From Glandiceps talaboti (taxonomy: Eukaryota > Hemichordata > Enteropneusta > Spengelidae): DNA of 64,000 nt. The position numbers and the translations under genes were made by a program. How positions within the stretch are numbered: position 1 is the stretch's first letter; each line of letters begins with the position of its first letter. The stretch covers positions 8,424,658 to 8,488,657 of the forward strand of contig NC_135567.1 in the NCBI RefSeq assembly GCF_964340395.1. The letters are read 5' to 3'. Of the stretch, positions 50,212-61,086 are shown in pieces. Below the pieces are notes generated by a model. The model worked only from the letters and a program-made list of their open reading frames with translations, was not told the DNA's origin and did no database searches.

Positions 50212-50331
50212 AGACGTGTTGGAGAGTCATAATTATGCAAACTATTGCCATTTCGTATGCAAGTATATTCGTTGTTTAAAATACTTGCGCTATATACGAG
50301 GAATTATTACGAATCATTTCATATTTTGTAG

Positions 50332-50544
50332 GATGTCACCGTGTCGAACATTTCGTCTACAGATAGATGTACACCCAAAGATGTTGTTAAAAGGGCAATT
50401 ATGTTCTTCAAAGTAATCGGGAAGGCATTCAAAAACGTAGAAACCAAAATGGATAAAATTGATGTCTACTTGCCATGTGAAGCCTTACAAGATGGGAAAG
50501 AAAATAACTTCTTCCAAATCAGATCGAAGATTACGAATTGTTAA
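50332..50544 (+). CDS. Terminal coding exon of a small unrecognised gene
   Basis: After an acceptor (CATATTTTGTAG) the frame reads DVTVSNISSTDRCTPKDVV, then KRAIMFFKVIGKAF, KNVETKMDKIDVYL and on to KITNC-TAA (70 residues from this exon). I do not recognise a domain; the segment looks helical and charged. It is supported as real by a diverged copy at 51283-51510 that keeps the pattern D-(I/V)-V-x(3)-(I)-x-(Y/F)FK ... KMDK-DVYL, an acceptor at the same relative place and a C-terminal NC. Upstream exons are not identified; phase 0 entry is assumed. Confidence 0.5.
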   Translation, partial: DVTVSNISSTDRCTPKDVVKRAIMFFKVIGKAFKNVETKMDKIDVYLPCEALQDGKENNFFQIRSKITNC

Positions 50545-50548
50545 GATA

Positions 50549-50550
<2 letters not shown>

Positions 50551-50604
<54 letters not shown>

Positions 50605-50935
50605 GATAATTTGTAATGCGCCTCATCTCCGAAGAGCTCGAAGCGCAGAGGAAGAGTGGATACAGAAATAGTTAATGGAAATGTGAATTCAAGGTAATGT
50701 GTATTAAATAAAATGAGAAAGAAAAACAGTTATTAGCAGTTGAAGAGGTGAGTTTTGAGAGAATGTCTGAAGGTTGACAAAGATTTGGAATGGCAGAGAT
50801 CAAAAGGGAGGTGGTTCCATGAAGTAGGGCCAATGTAAGATAAGGATCTTTCACCAAATTTTTTGTTGATGACACCCTTGGAACACAGAGAAGACGAAAA
50901 TCAGAAGACGAGCGAAATGGCATCTTACGTCAGCC
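50551..50935 (-). mobile_element. 5'-truncated LINE 3' end with (ATT)n tail
   Basis: Read on the minus strand, a C-terminal LINE ORF2 segment of CR1/L2 type is visible in two frames: SSDFRLLCVPRVSST, then SYIGPTSWNHLPFDLCHSKS, then STFRHSLKTHLF. A short 3' UTR and an (ATT)n tail (50551-50604 as AAT on plus) follow. The GCGC..GAGCTC..GCGC motif next to the tail resembles the tail side of the SINE copies at 39664 and 56278, which suggests the SINE may use the machinery of this LINE type. It sits directly against the exon-like segment at 50946. Confidence 0.8.
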
Positions 50936-50945
50936 AGATGACGTC

Positions 50946-51093
50946 TGCACTATAATCTCCTCCAATATGTTGATGGAGATGAAGCCGACAGAGCAACTGA
51001 AATACCAAAATTCCAATTTCACAATGTTTCATTTTATGCTACCGAAAACTTACTTCAGGATTCTGCTGTAAAAATGGATGATATTGATAAGAT
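50946..51093 (+). pseudogene. Exon-like segment of a broken copy (5' part)
   Basis: Open frame CGT-CTG-CAC then YNLLQYVDGDEADRATEIPK, FQFHNVSFYATENLLQDSAV and KMDDIDKM, ending at a strong donor, AAGATG|GTAAGT (51094). Its left side abuts the LINE 3' end, and an in-frame TGA lies just upstream (50943-50945). The LINE insertion probably cut this exon. A 189-bp GT-AG intron separates it from the copy at 51283. Confidence 0.42.
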
Positions 51094-51282
51094 GGTAAGT
51101 TTGTTTTCAAATGATGAAATCTATTTCAGATTAATTGACAACAGAATTCTGATGACTTAGAATTCCGAACTGAATCTTATGCACTCTATGATAGATGGCG
51201 CTGTTTATATGACCACGACACAAACTATGGTGTATGTCAGATATCATAATATCCGACTAGCATACAACTTTTATATTTTACA

Positions 51283-51510
51283 GGACGACAAAATGGCGCC
51301 TGAAGATACAACTACTGTAACAACTTAAGATATTGTTGACAAGGGAATTCAATATTTCAAATGACTTGCAAAGGTTTTAGAAGCAATAGAAAATAAAATG
51401 GATAAAACCGATGTATATTTGTCATCATTGGAGACTAACAAGAAAGGAAAGAATTTAATGGTCTCCAAATCAGCCCGAAGCTTCCAAACTTTGAAGACAA
51501 ACTGTGTGTA
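51283..51510 (+). pseudogene. Diverged, stop-containing copy of the 50332 exon
   Basis: After acceptor TATATTTTACAG the frame reads DDKMAPEDTTTVTT, then TAA, DIVDKGIQYFK, TGA, LAKVLEAIENKMDKTDVYL and on to LKTNCV-TAG. It aligns with the exon at 50332-50544 (DVVKRAIMFFK, KNVETKMDKIDVYL, NC end). Two in-frame stops make it a pseudogene unless the sequence has errors. With the exon-like segment at 50946 it appears to be a duplicated gene end that decayed. Confidence 0.5.
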
Positions 51511-51912
51511 GCGATTTCGTAGCCAACCATGATTCTTCCGGTCAGTTTCTCCAGCCTGGGATGGGGGGGGGGGGGGGTGAGGGGAGTGGATTCTTTATAT
51601 TCCAAAAGGAGTTTAATAGCTTCTTGACAGTGAAAGGTAGGGTGGAAATCTCCAAGAGCGTATGCAATGTTTCGCCTGAAACACATGTATGACTGCACTT
51701 TACTTCCGGGTTTACTTCGCGCATGCACATTGCATTTGTCAAGCGTCTGCGCAATCGCAAGCAGCAGTGCAGACGATCGATCGATATTTATTGCATTGCT
51801 AGGAAGGATGAGGAAGCGCTCACTGATAGTCATATGAAGACAGGGTACCTATACCGGGTATGAAACTGCTCTCAGAAAGTCTGGGGACGTACGTTACCGG
51901 TATACCGATGGG
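51511..51912. other. Non-coding sequence, nothing recognised
   Basis: Contains a run of about 13 G at 51563-51576 and otherwise ordinary sequence up to the Mutator-like element. The minus-strand open frame at 51435-51833 overlaps the G-run and shows no domain. Confidence 0.35.
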
Positions 51913-52667
51913 GGGACAGGGCTTACCAGTCATAACGTCCCCGGGTCAAAACGTCCCCGGGTCAAAACGTCCCCGGGTATGACCAAAACGTCCCCGGGTC
52001 AAAAACGTCCCCGGGTCAAAACGTCCTCGGGTATGACCAAAATTTAACAAAGAGACTTGACTGTGTAACAGTTTCCGTTCCTTCCCTAAAACACGGTCAA
52101 GTATCGATGCCCATATTCCGAACAATTTTCTGTTCGTGATTTACATGCTCAATTTATTTTCGGATAGAAGGCGGATCTGTAGTTCGATGAGGTCTGCGTG
52201 TTCGTGTAGGAGATGTACAAGTTTGTAAAATGAAAGATTGGCTCCCTTTGCGTGGCGATTCAACATCCCATGCCAACCCTCGACGTCGTTGTTGGTGCGT
52301 AAGGATTCGTTAAAAAAACACCGTTTCGTAACTTACACCAAACAATCCGTGCTCGCAAACAATGTGCAGGTATATATAGCGTCGCTTTACAAGGTTAAAC
52401 CATCCAGATTTAGGAAATAAAAAAAGTTTTAGTGATTTCCTTGCATATTTGCAAAAATAAGGTGGTGTCGGTTCTTCATAGATGTGATTATTGTAATATA
52501 ATAATTATAAAAGGTTAACCCTGTTAGGTCTGGCCTATCTCTCTGGAGCCGCCTTATAGACGTTTTGACCCGGGGACGTGGGGACGTTTTGACCCGGGGA
52601 CGTTTTGACTTATGGAAACCGGGGACGTTTTGACCCGGGGACGTTTTGACTGGATACCGGGACAGGG
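51913..52667. mobile_element. Short Mutator-like (MULE) element with 9-bp target-site duplication
   Basis: The element runs from 51922 to 52658. Its ends are inverted (left CTTACCAGTCATAACGTCCC, right complement GGTATCCAGTCAAAACGTCC). Each end carries several tandem copies of a 15-17 bp motif, AACGTCCCCGGGTCAA, at 51933-52040 and, inverted, at 52555-52650. The direct repeat GGGACAGGG flanks it at 51913-51921 and 52659-52667, and a 9-bp duplication is typical of Mutator-like elements. The interior keeps a transposase C-terminal fragment on the minus strand. At 737 bp it is an internally deleted, non-autonomous copy. Confidence 0.85.
52141..52305 (-). pseudogene. MULE transposase C-terminal remnant
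   Basis: Minus-strand frame ESLRTNNDVEGWHGMLNRHA, then KGANLSFYKLVHLLHEHADL and IELQIRLLSENKLSM, ending in TAA at 52141-52143. The RTNNDVEGWH...N motif followed by a helical LLxxE/LxxLQxRLLSE stretch is the tail I know from animal Mutator-like transposases and related FLYWCH/MULE proteins. The catalytic DDE core is absent, so this is a fragment left by internal deletion. Confidence 0.78.
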
Positions 52668-52726
52668 GGGGGGGGGGGGGGGCGCACTTTTTACCCAGCA
52701 TCACAAAGAATGCAAAATGTAACCTA

Positions 52727-53465
52727 AATTGGAGATTTGATAAGCACACTGTAGGTGTGTGAAATGGAATCCTAATTTCATGAACAAAAACCGAATTAAG
52801 ATGTTACAGTGCATGATACAGTGCATATCCCCTGAAATGGCAATAGCGCCCTCAAGTGTCAGCCATTCAAAGAAAAACGAAAGGCTGGGCATGCGCAGTG
52901 TACTTCCTTCGACCAAATGAATGCAAAGAAACTACATACATACAACATATATAAGCACTCTCAAACACTTAAATATAGAACACAACACACTAACTTAATC
53001 AATAAAGAAATCGGAAACTTTATTTCCATATTCAAAATACAACTCAAGCTCTTCATTTCTCCACTTAATGAAATAGCATTGATAGTCCCAACAAAGGCAA
53101 GTTGTAAATCCTGTATATCTACCATTTGTATGCTGGTTGAATTAAGGTAAGTTTTGCAATATATGCTGATCCAATCAAATGTCTTCTAGGAAACAACAAT
53201 GTTCCTGAAAAAAAACGACCCAAATCATGGGTTAAATACTCAACAGTCTTTACAAAAATACAGCAATAAACGAAGTCTTCAAATAGTCCATTGGTCTTCA
53301 ATTACTTCTACTGTTGCTTTCTGTAAGAGCAGAGAAAGTTCCATATAAATTACCATTATTTGGTTTGGGTACTGGGTGGGATTGTTATATCTGAAGTCGG
53401 TTTTTGTTCATGGAATTAGGATTCCATTTCACACACCTACAGTGTGCTTATGAAATCTCCAATTC
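52727..53465. mobile_element. DNA element with terminal inverted repeats of about 70 bp
   Basis: The left arm 52727-52796 (TAAGCACACTGTAGGTGTGT, GAAATGGAATCCTAATTTCA, GAACAAAAACCG) is inverted at 53396-53465 with few mismatches. The 600-bp interior lacks recognisable coding sequence and has only short open frames. No clear target-site duplication is visible. Non-autonomous. Confidence 0.82.
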
Positions 53466-53519
53466 CATATCACATATTCATGTTCAAAGCCAACTTAATT
53501 GTCATTAAGTTTGTTCATT

Positions 53520-53840
53520 AAAGACTGTTCTCTGGAATGCTAAGCTATGTGCGCCAGTATCATTTGACGGTATTTCACTAAGGTAGAACCTTGAGAATGT
53601 GGATGGTTTAGAGCAGTTAGCCTGTGACAATATATCCTTAACTGATACACCTCGTCGTTTTGCTTTAGTTGTACATGCAGATCAAGTAGAATGTGCTTTG
53701 AAGATGTCAGTATAGTATTTATTCCTGTCATCTTCATTATTATTTTTAACCACCTAGCAAGTGTACTAGTTGATACTGGTTTGTGAGGCCTGACGTAACT
53801 CAAGAGCAGTTGATCTACAGGGTTCTTATCATTTCCTTCA
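53520..53840 (-). pseudogene. Tyrosine recombinase C-terminal remnant (DIRS/Crypton-like)
   Basis: Minus-strand pieces NPVDQLLLSYVRPHKPVSTS and TLARWLKIIMKMTGI, then after a frame change FKAHST-stop-SACTTKAK, GVSVKDILSQANCS and STFSRFYLSE. The order matches a tyrosine-recombinase C-terminus: the HxxR box (here the Arg position is a TGA, 53682-53684) and the catalytic Tyr in RFYL (53583-53585). The frameshift and the stop mean it is inactive. Such recombinases occur in DIRS-like and Crypton elements; these pieces do not decide which. Confidence 0.72.
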
Positions 53841-53984
53841 TTATGCCATGGCTCTGATAACCTTAGGTATTCACGTAAACGACCACGTTAAGTGCCGAAA
53901 CTCAGGAACCTGGAAGTTTGAAGATACAAAGAGGAGGAATTCAAGAAGTACAATATTTGGATAGCTTTGACTTGCCTTTGTTTT
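53841..53984. other. Non-coding sequence, nothing recognised
   Basis: Short stretch between the recombinase remnant and the GTTT microsatellite, with no feature that I can support. Confidence 0.35.
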
Positions 53985-54064
53985 GTTCGTTCGTTCGTTC
54001 GTTTGTTTGTTTGTTTGTTTGTTTGTTTGTTTGTTTGTTTGTTTGTTTGTTTGTTTGTTTGTTT
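53985..54064. repeat. (GTTC)n(GTTT)n microsatellite
   Basis: About four GTTC units, then about 15 GTTT units. The left boundary of the tandem duplication falls at its right end. Confidence 0.96.
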
Positions 54065-54621
54065 ATTTTGCGTTCACATCAAGATGATATTTTGTTTGTC
54101 TACCAATTTAGTGTCATTGGCTCTACCTCCTTTACTTGTGTATTGAATTCCTCACTTTAGTTTCTCCACACCCCCTAGGGTCTATGGTTTCTCTGAAGAA
54201 CGTATAGTAATAGTTTGTCAAACCTTTACCTATATTTTATCATTGTATTCTGCAATTTGTTACTTACTGCCACACAGGTCAGAGTTTGTATTCTTTTGTT
54301 CTTTCAATTCCGTTGTGAAAATCCAATTTTGCAGTGGGGTTATAACTTCAAGCATACGTTGCACCCTTGATTATCCACTGGACTGGTACATAAAGTGTAT
54401 CAACTTTGATTAATAAACACTTTAGCCAGCTCCAAAGAAGAATAAAGTAGACCTTTTCGATTTCCGAGGTGACGCACTTGAAAAAAAGTATATCAGGTTT
54501 TGCAAATGGTCGTTCGTTTTCACTCATTTGATTTTGGGATTTTGGGCTGACAATGCCGCCATGGTTACTGCAGCTGCTACGTCTGAAAATTCGGTTTAGT
54601 AGCTTGCAGGTGATTGAATAG

Positions 54622-54757
54622 TCAGACTATCGTCCCTAATCTTTGTATGTATGCCGAGCGGCTCAGCCGCGAGAACGGAGGGACTAGTCGGGACTAAAGT
54701 CCCTCACTTATGGCGGGTTCAGCTTTGTATAGCGCACAAAATAAGGGCCGATAGTCA
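54622..54757. mobile_element. Possible small TIR element inside copy A
   Basis: GACTATCGTCCCTAATCTTT at the left and GGGCCGATAGTC at the right are inverted, about 135 bp apart, with imperfect arms. Around 54672-54705, GGGACTAGTC and GGGACTAAAGTCCC are self-complementary. It lies in the part absent from copy B. Confidence 0.4.
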
Positions 54758-56277
54758 TGAGTCAGGCAGCGAGACTGTGTGTGTGCTGTTTGTGTCACTC
54801 AGTGGGGATGACTGGTCAGCTTTGATAAGATCTCATATCCAATTACTTCTAATCGTGTTCTAATGTTTCTTTGCTCATTAAAAAACACACTATGTGTTGC
54901 CTCACTCCTAAAAAACGAATGTGTCCCCAGCAAAGTGTTCATACTATTTGGCAAACTGTTGTAATATCCATAACGTCTTAGAGTTTTTCTATAAAACCCT
55001 ATAAATTTGGAACTGGAGGGCAATTGATAAAAGTTAGAACACATAGCTGAAGGGTGAAAACAGAATCTCAGACAAGCAGGGTTTAACACACTTATATTTT
55101 GGTTACCATGGCAACACCATAATCTGAGCACCATATTATACCTGCATTTACTACTTTGAGTAAGATGGACTGATTGCAAGGTATTTTTCCACACAACACA
55201 TAGTCTTGTAGGTCTGACATGTAAGCTTACAATGCACTCATTCGGTCATCGATAGAATTACAAAGAGGTTATAGGTCCCCGTCTTTTATGCCAATACATT
55301 GATTTCGTTAGCAACTTTTCAGTCACCATCTTGTTTAGCGCATATGGATGTATTCAGTCTCTGTTTCCACAGCAACCCTGATTGCAACGTAGCGACGTCA
55401 TACTCGCATGGTAAGAGGACAAGTAATTGGTATAATATACAAACGAAACAACGTTCAATTCGGTCTAATGACATCGACAACGTGTCCCCTAATTGAATTA
55501 TCCATATGAGATTTCTACTTGGTTTGTTGAGGCAAAATAGTTCAGATTTTCCAAAATCTACGAAATTCTAACAGAGCATCAATTAATAAAGTGTAACACT
55601 TTACGACAAACCAAACTTGTTATCCCTCTATAAATCATAGCTCTAGTTTACTCAATGGTCTCGCAACGAATTCAAACAAACAATGTTCAGGACTCAATAG
55701 CATTTATGGTAAAAAATGTCATCGCATCATAAACCAATCAATTATGTTTCCTTCCTCTACTAGAAACATACTAATCTATATACTCCAACCACAGAATAAC
55801 AAATGAATTGTTTGAACTATTAAAGCAGTCATTTAAATTAATGCAGATTGTCTTTATTTGAATGACACGAAATTCCTATATCATACAACAAGGAAGAATG
55901 TATATTGCGTGTTCGGGATAGGTGCATATACTTGCAAGCACTTATCAACAAATACATGACTCGGTGAATATTTCTTCTAGAACGTCTGGAACGAGAAAAA
56001 CCTAGATAGATCACATACATGCACCTCCACTGATACTGAAAGGTGAAAACGTAACCTCACACAAGCGCATCTGAACCTTCCTTTGTTTTGGTTACCATGG
56101 TAACAACAATCCGAGCATGATAACATATTTGTATTTTCTACATTTAGTAACTTAAAGATAGACTCCTGAACACCTCCAACGTAATTTTTACACTTATTAG
56201 ATATGTTTTCATTTATACTTATTTGAGTTATTATGGTAATCAGCAATAGCATCAATATAATACTGGTTTTCATATAG

Positions 56278-56620
56278 TGCTTTATCCCTAAATGCTCAGA
56301 GGACTTTACGGGTTTTAGTATTACCCCAGACACAGTCCTTTTAGCAGAATAAGGGCGTATGCTTTCCAACTCCAAGGGAGTGTACAATCCAAGATGCAAA
56401 TATATGCTAACAGGGTGTAAAATATTCACAACCTAATCTCTATCCTACCAGGTGCCAAAACAATACAGCTTGCTTGACTGGTGCACAATCTTGGCTCGAA
56501 TCCTTCCCAAAAACGTTAGCCATTCACAAATAATCAACATCGACAAGGCTCAAACCTGCAGATGTCAAGTCGCCAATACTAACAATTCAACCATCATTAC
56601 CCACACCACAGGTCGCCCCA
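56278..56620 (-). mobile_element. tRNA-derived SINE, minus strand (copy A)
   Basis: Same family as 39664-39985: shared CTCTATCCTACCAGG, GTTAGCCATTCACA and GGCTCAAACCTGCAG (B-box-like GGTTTGAGCC on the minus strand). It is inserted between repeat blocks X and Y of copy A. Confidence 0.7.
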
Positions 56621-56863
56621 AAATCGTATATTATGTTGATCGATATCCTGTAGACAATCTTTCTAAAAGCTCCTGGTAATATCCATGCATATGCAATTTG
56701 TCAGTTTAATTTTTTTAAGTAAAAATATTTTTTTTTATGCATATCATGCGTCTTTGATGCGATGACTTTGATTTCAATAATTTTCCAACTAGACATCCAA
56801 AGTAAAATCCCCACCAAATATCAAAATAATTGGCCATGTGGGTTTTTAGTTTGTCGTTAACAC

Positions 56864-56958
56864 GCACACACACACATAGACAAACAAAGAAACAAAACAA
56901 ACAAACAAACAAACAAACGACCAAACGAACGAACAAACAAACAAACAAACAAACAAAT
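56864..56958. repeat. CA and (ACAA)n microsatellites (copy A)
   Basis: A CACACACACA stretch, then ACAA/CAAA units with CGA interruptions. Repeated at 60366-60460 in copy B. Confidence 0.92.
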
Positions 56959-57499
56959 AATAAGCACACAGCACTCATTCGATCATCGATAAAATTCCAA
57001 AGAGGTTATAGGTCCCCGTTTTTTTACGCCAATACATTGTTTTCCTTAGCAACCTTTTCTGTCACCATTCTTTTCGGCACATATGGACGTATTCATTCTT
57101 TTTTTCCACAGCAAGCCACCAGTGATTGCATGGTAACCGTTTGGAGACGTTGTGATATGCTAACATACATAGTGATGTGATACTGATAACTACATGTTAA
57201 TTGTACACGTAATTGTATAATATGTATAATATTTTCAATTCTGTCTAATGGTAGCGTGTCCTCTAATTGACTTATCCATATGAGATTTCTACTTTGTTTA
57301 TTAAAGCAAAATATGTCAGATTTTACAAAAACTACTAAATTGAAATGGAACACCCATCCAATTGCATCATTGTAGGACAAAACAGACTTTTTACCTAATA
57401 ATTAAAATTGTTCATTCAAGTATTGACGAACAAAAAATATTCTGATTTGGTATTATTGATTGACTAAAAGTCATCGCGTCATTTACATTTGACCCCCCC

Positions 57500-57502
<3 letters not shown>

Positions 57503-57564
<62 letters not shown>

Positions 57565-57568
57565 GCAC

Positions 57569-57595
<27 letters not shown>
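57503..57595. repeat. (CA)n microsatellite (copy A)
   Basis: CA run with a few GCAC interruptions near 57560-57572. The copy B equivalent is uninterrupted and about 16 bp shorter (with one C fewer before it). Confidence 0.97.
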
Positions 57596-57601
<6 letters not shown>

Positions 57602-59779
57602 ATCGTCCTTATTGTACGGCGTTAGAACTCATTTCACTCAAATAAATTTGAGAAATCTGTATTGATTTAAATCACTGCATCAATATTTCAAACAATTCAT
57701 TTGTTAGTCTCTGGTCAGGGGTTATAGATTTCCATGTTTCTCGTATAGAGAACAGAAACACAGTCGCTTGGTTTATGCTGTCAGATGGACGTCCCTTTTT
57801 ACTGAGTATACAATGTTGGTCGGACATAGGGGTGAAGATTTGGAGAGATTAGTGTGAAATGGGATAGTCTGACAAATGTTTTTGTCACCTATGTATATGT
57901 AGTGTAGTATGGTGATGATAATTATATAAAAGATATTCGTTTTTCATTATTTTTCATTCGTTTGATAAACATCTACGCTTTTTAGCAAAGCACCTTAGTT
58001 CATTTCTACAAATACATAGCAATATGGATAATTTACTTTACTAAGATTAGGATAATTATATGATGAGGTAAAAATGGGGATGCAATTTTAAACTCAATTG
58101 GTTTTATAGGGTCTGGGGTTTAGCAACAGGGTTGCACACCCCTACGAAACTACTGGGCACCACCCCACCCCACCCCTCTGGTGTCAGATATGCTTAGTTG
58201 TTGCTGCAATCGATAGTCTGCGTTGCCTGCCCGTTTGGTGAAAAAAGTATGTTATCATGGCTACAATTGTTTCTGAACCGACTGGCATTTCAATCCATAT
58301 ACTCAATTCATTCCATAGAATAGAATCGTATAATGCTAGTATTTTAACATCACGATCTAAAAACCCACGTCTTTGTTTCGATATATAATGCCTTAGTGGT
58401 TGCATTTTAGTAAAAGCAGCCGAATTGTATTAATTGAGAACTAAAAAACACATGTCGAAACAATAAAGTATACACCACCATATTTACAAGAAATGTGTGA
58501 ATTGTTTTGTGAATAGGGCTTTCGAAATATGAATCACCACAAATACGTTGTTACACCGCTCCCGTATATTGTTTATTTTCCGTTCACATCAAGATGATAT
58601 TTTGTTTCTCTACCAATTTAGTGTCATTGGCTCTACCTCCTTTACTTGTGTATTGAATTCCTTACTTTAGTTTCTCCACACCCCCTAGGGTCACACAACA
58701 CATAGTCTTGTAGGCCTGACATGTAAGCTTACAATGCACTCATTCGGTCATCGATAGAATTACAAAGAGGTTATAGGTCCCCTTCTTTTATGCCAATACA
58801 TTGATTTCGTTAGCAACTTTTCAGTCACCATCTTGCTTAGCGCATATGGATGTATTCAGTCTCTGTTTCCACAGCAACCCTGATTGCAACGTAGCGACGT
58901 CATACTCGCATGGTAAGAGGACAAGTGATTGGTATAATATACAAACGAAACAACGTTCAATTCGGTCTAATGACATCGACAACGTGTCCCCTAATTGAAT
59001 TATCCATATGAGATTTCTACTTGGTTTGTTGAGGCAAAATATGTCAGATTTTCCAAAATCTACGAAATTCTAACAGAGCATCAATTAATAAAGTGTAACA
59101 CTTTACGACAAACCAAACTTGTTATCCCTCTATAAATCATAGCTCTAGTTTACTCAAGGGTCTCGCAACGAATTCCAACAAACAATGTTCAGGACTCAAT
59201 AGCATTTATGGTAAAAAATGTCATCCCATCATAAACCAATCAATTATGTTTCCTTCCTCTACTAGAAACATACTAATCTATATACTCCAACCACAGAATA
59301 ACAAATGAATTGTTTGAACTATTAAAGCAGTCATTTAAATTAATGCAGATTGTCTTTATTTGAATGACACGAAATTCCTATATCATACAACAAGGAAGAA
59401 TGTATATTGCGTGTTCGGGATAGGTGCATATACTTGCAAGCACTTATCAACAAATACATGACTCGGTGAATATTTCTTCTAGAACGTCTGGAACGAGAAA
59501 AACCTAGATAGATCACATACATGCACCTCCACTGATACTGAAAGGTGAAAACGTAACCTCACACAAGCGCATCTGAACCTTCCTTTGTTTTGGTTACCAT
59601 GGTAACAACAATCCGAGCATGATAACATATTTGTATTTTCTACATTTAGTAACTTAAAGATAGACTCCTGAACACCTCCAACGTAATTTTTACACTTATT
59701 AGATATGTTTTCATTTATACTTATTTGAGTTATTATGGTAATCAGCAATAGCATCAATATAATACTGGTTTTCATATAG

Positions 59780-60122
59780 TGCTTTATCCCTAAATGCTCA
59801 GAGGACTTTACGGGTTTTAGTATTACCCCAGACACAGTCCTTTTAGCAGAATAAGGGCGTATGCTTTCCAACTCCAAGGGAGTGTACAATCCAAGATGCA
59901 AATATATGCTAACAGGGTGTAAAATATTCACAACCTAATCTCTATCCTACCAGGTGCCAAAACAATACAGCTTGCTTGACTGGTGCACAATCTTGGCTCG
60001 AATCCTTCCCAAAAACGTTAGCCATTCACAAATAATCAACATCGACAAGGCTCAAACCTGCAGATGTCAAGTCGCCAATACTAACAATTCAACCATCATT
60101 ACCCACACCACAGGTCGCCCCA
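59780..60122 (-). mobile_element. tRNA-derived SINE, minus strand (copy B)
   Basis: Copy B counterpart of the SINE at 56278-56620, identical as far as I can see. It was carried by the duplication rather than inserted independently. Confidence 0.7.
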
Positions 60123-61000
60123 AAATCGTATATTATGTTGATCGATATCCTGTAGACAATCTTTCTAAAAGCTCCTGGTAATATCCATGCATATGCAATT
60201 TGTCAGTTTAATTTTTTTAAGTAAAAATATTTTTTTTTATGCATATCATGCGTCTTTGATGCGATGACTTTGATTTCAATAATTTTCCAACTAGACATCC
60301 AAAGTAAAATCCCCACCAAATATCAAAATAATTGGCCATGTGGGTTTTTAGTTTGTCGTTAACACGCACACACACACATAGACAAACAAAGAAACAAAAC
60401 AAACAAACAAACAAACAAACGACCAAACGAACGAACAAACAAACAAACAAACAAACAAATAATAAGCACACAGCACTCATTCGATCATCGATAAAATTCC
60501 AAAGAGGTTATAGGTCCCCGTTTTTTTACGCCAATACATTGTTTTCCTTAGCAACCTTTTCTGTCACCATTCTTTTCGGCACATATGGACGTATTCATTC
60601 TTTTTTTCCACAGCAAGCCACCAGTGATTGCATGGTAACCGTTTGGAGACGTTGTGATATGCTAACATACATAGTGATGTGATACTGATAACTACATGTT
60701 AATTGTACACGTAATTGTATAATATGTATAATATTTTCAATTCTGTCTAATGGTAGCGTGTCCTCTAATTGACTTATCCATATGAGATTTCTACTTTGTT
60801 TATTAAAGCAAAATATGTCAGATTTTACAAAAACTACTAAATTGAAATGGAACACCCATCCAATTGCATCATTGTAGGACAAAACAGACTTTTTACCTAA
60901 TAATTAAAATTGTTCATTCAAGTATTGACGAACAAAAAATATTCTGATTTGGTATTATTGATTGACTAAAAGTCATCGCGTCATTTACATTTGACCCCCC

Positions 61001-61010
<10 letters not shown>

Positions 61011-61082
<72 letters not shown>
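61011..61082. repeat. (CA)n microsatellite (copy B)
   Basis: Uninterrupted CA run. The length difference from copy A accounts for nearly all of the 17-bp change in offset. Confidence 0.97.

Positions 61083-61086
<4 letters not shown>

Larger units (their letters stand above)
54820..57360. repeat. Older diverged internal repeat (blocks X and Y) in copy A
   Basis: Block X at about 54820-55190 resembles 55960-56180 (shared TTTTGGTTACCATGG and flanks; the minus-strand readings share C-C-HGNQN). Block Y at about 55225-55575 resembles 56970-57350 (shared AGAGGTTATAGGTCCCCGT, CATATGGA, CTTATCCATATGAGATTTCT). In the first pair X and Y are adjacent; in the second an insertion that includes the SINE separates them. 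This is an ancient duplication, clearly more diverged than the A/B copies. Confidence 0.65.
54061..58570. repeat. Tandem duplication, copy A
   Basis: Copy A and copy B (58571-62051) are nearly identical: I noted only about a dozen or two substitutions plus a CA-repeat length change over about 3.48 kb. Copy A contains a 1,008-bp segment (54183-55190) that copy B lacks. The junction between copies is CCCGTA|TATTGTTTATTTT at about 58566-58571. I find no gene in it. It holds a SINE, CA and ACAA microsatellites, and an older internal repeat. Confidence 0.93.

Noticed and set aside
51435-51833. 132-codon minus-strand frame
   Set aside because: It crosses a G/C homopolymer and overlaps the exon-like pseudogene on the other strand. 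It shows no recognisable domain.
55977-56429. 150-codon minus-strand frame, repeated at 59479-59931
   Set aside because: It overlaps a SINE and a diverged repeat block. It is identical in copy B only because of the recent duplication, and no domain is recognised.
56715-57180. Frames with LFVCLFVC or TNKQTNKQ repeats
   Set aside because: Low-complexity translations of ACAA microsatellites.
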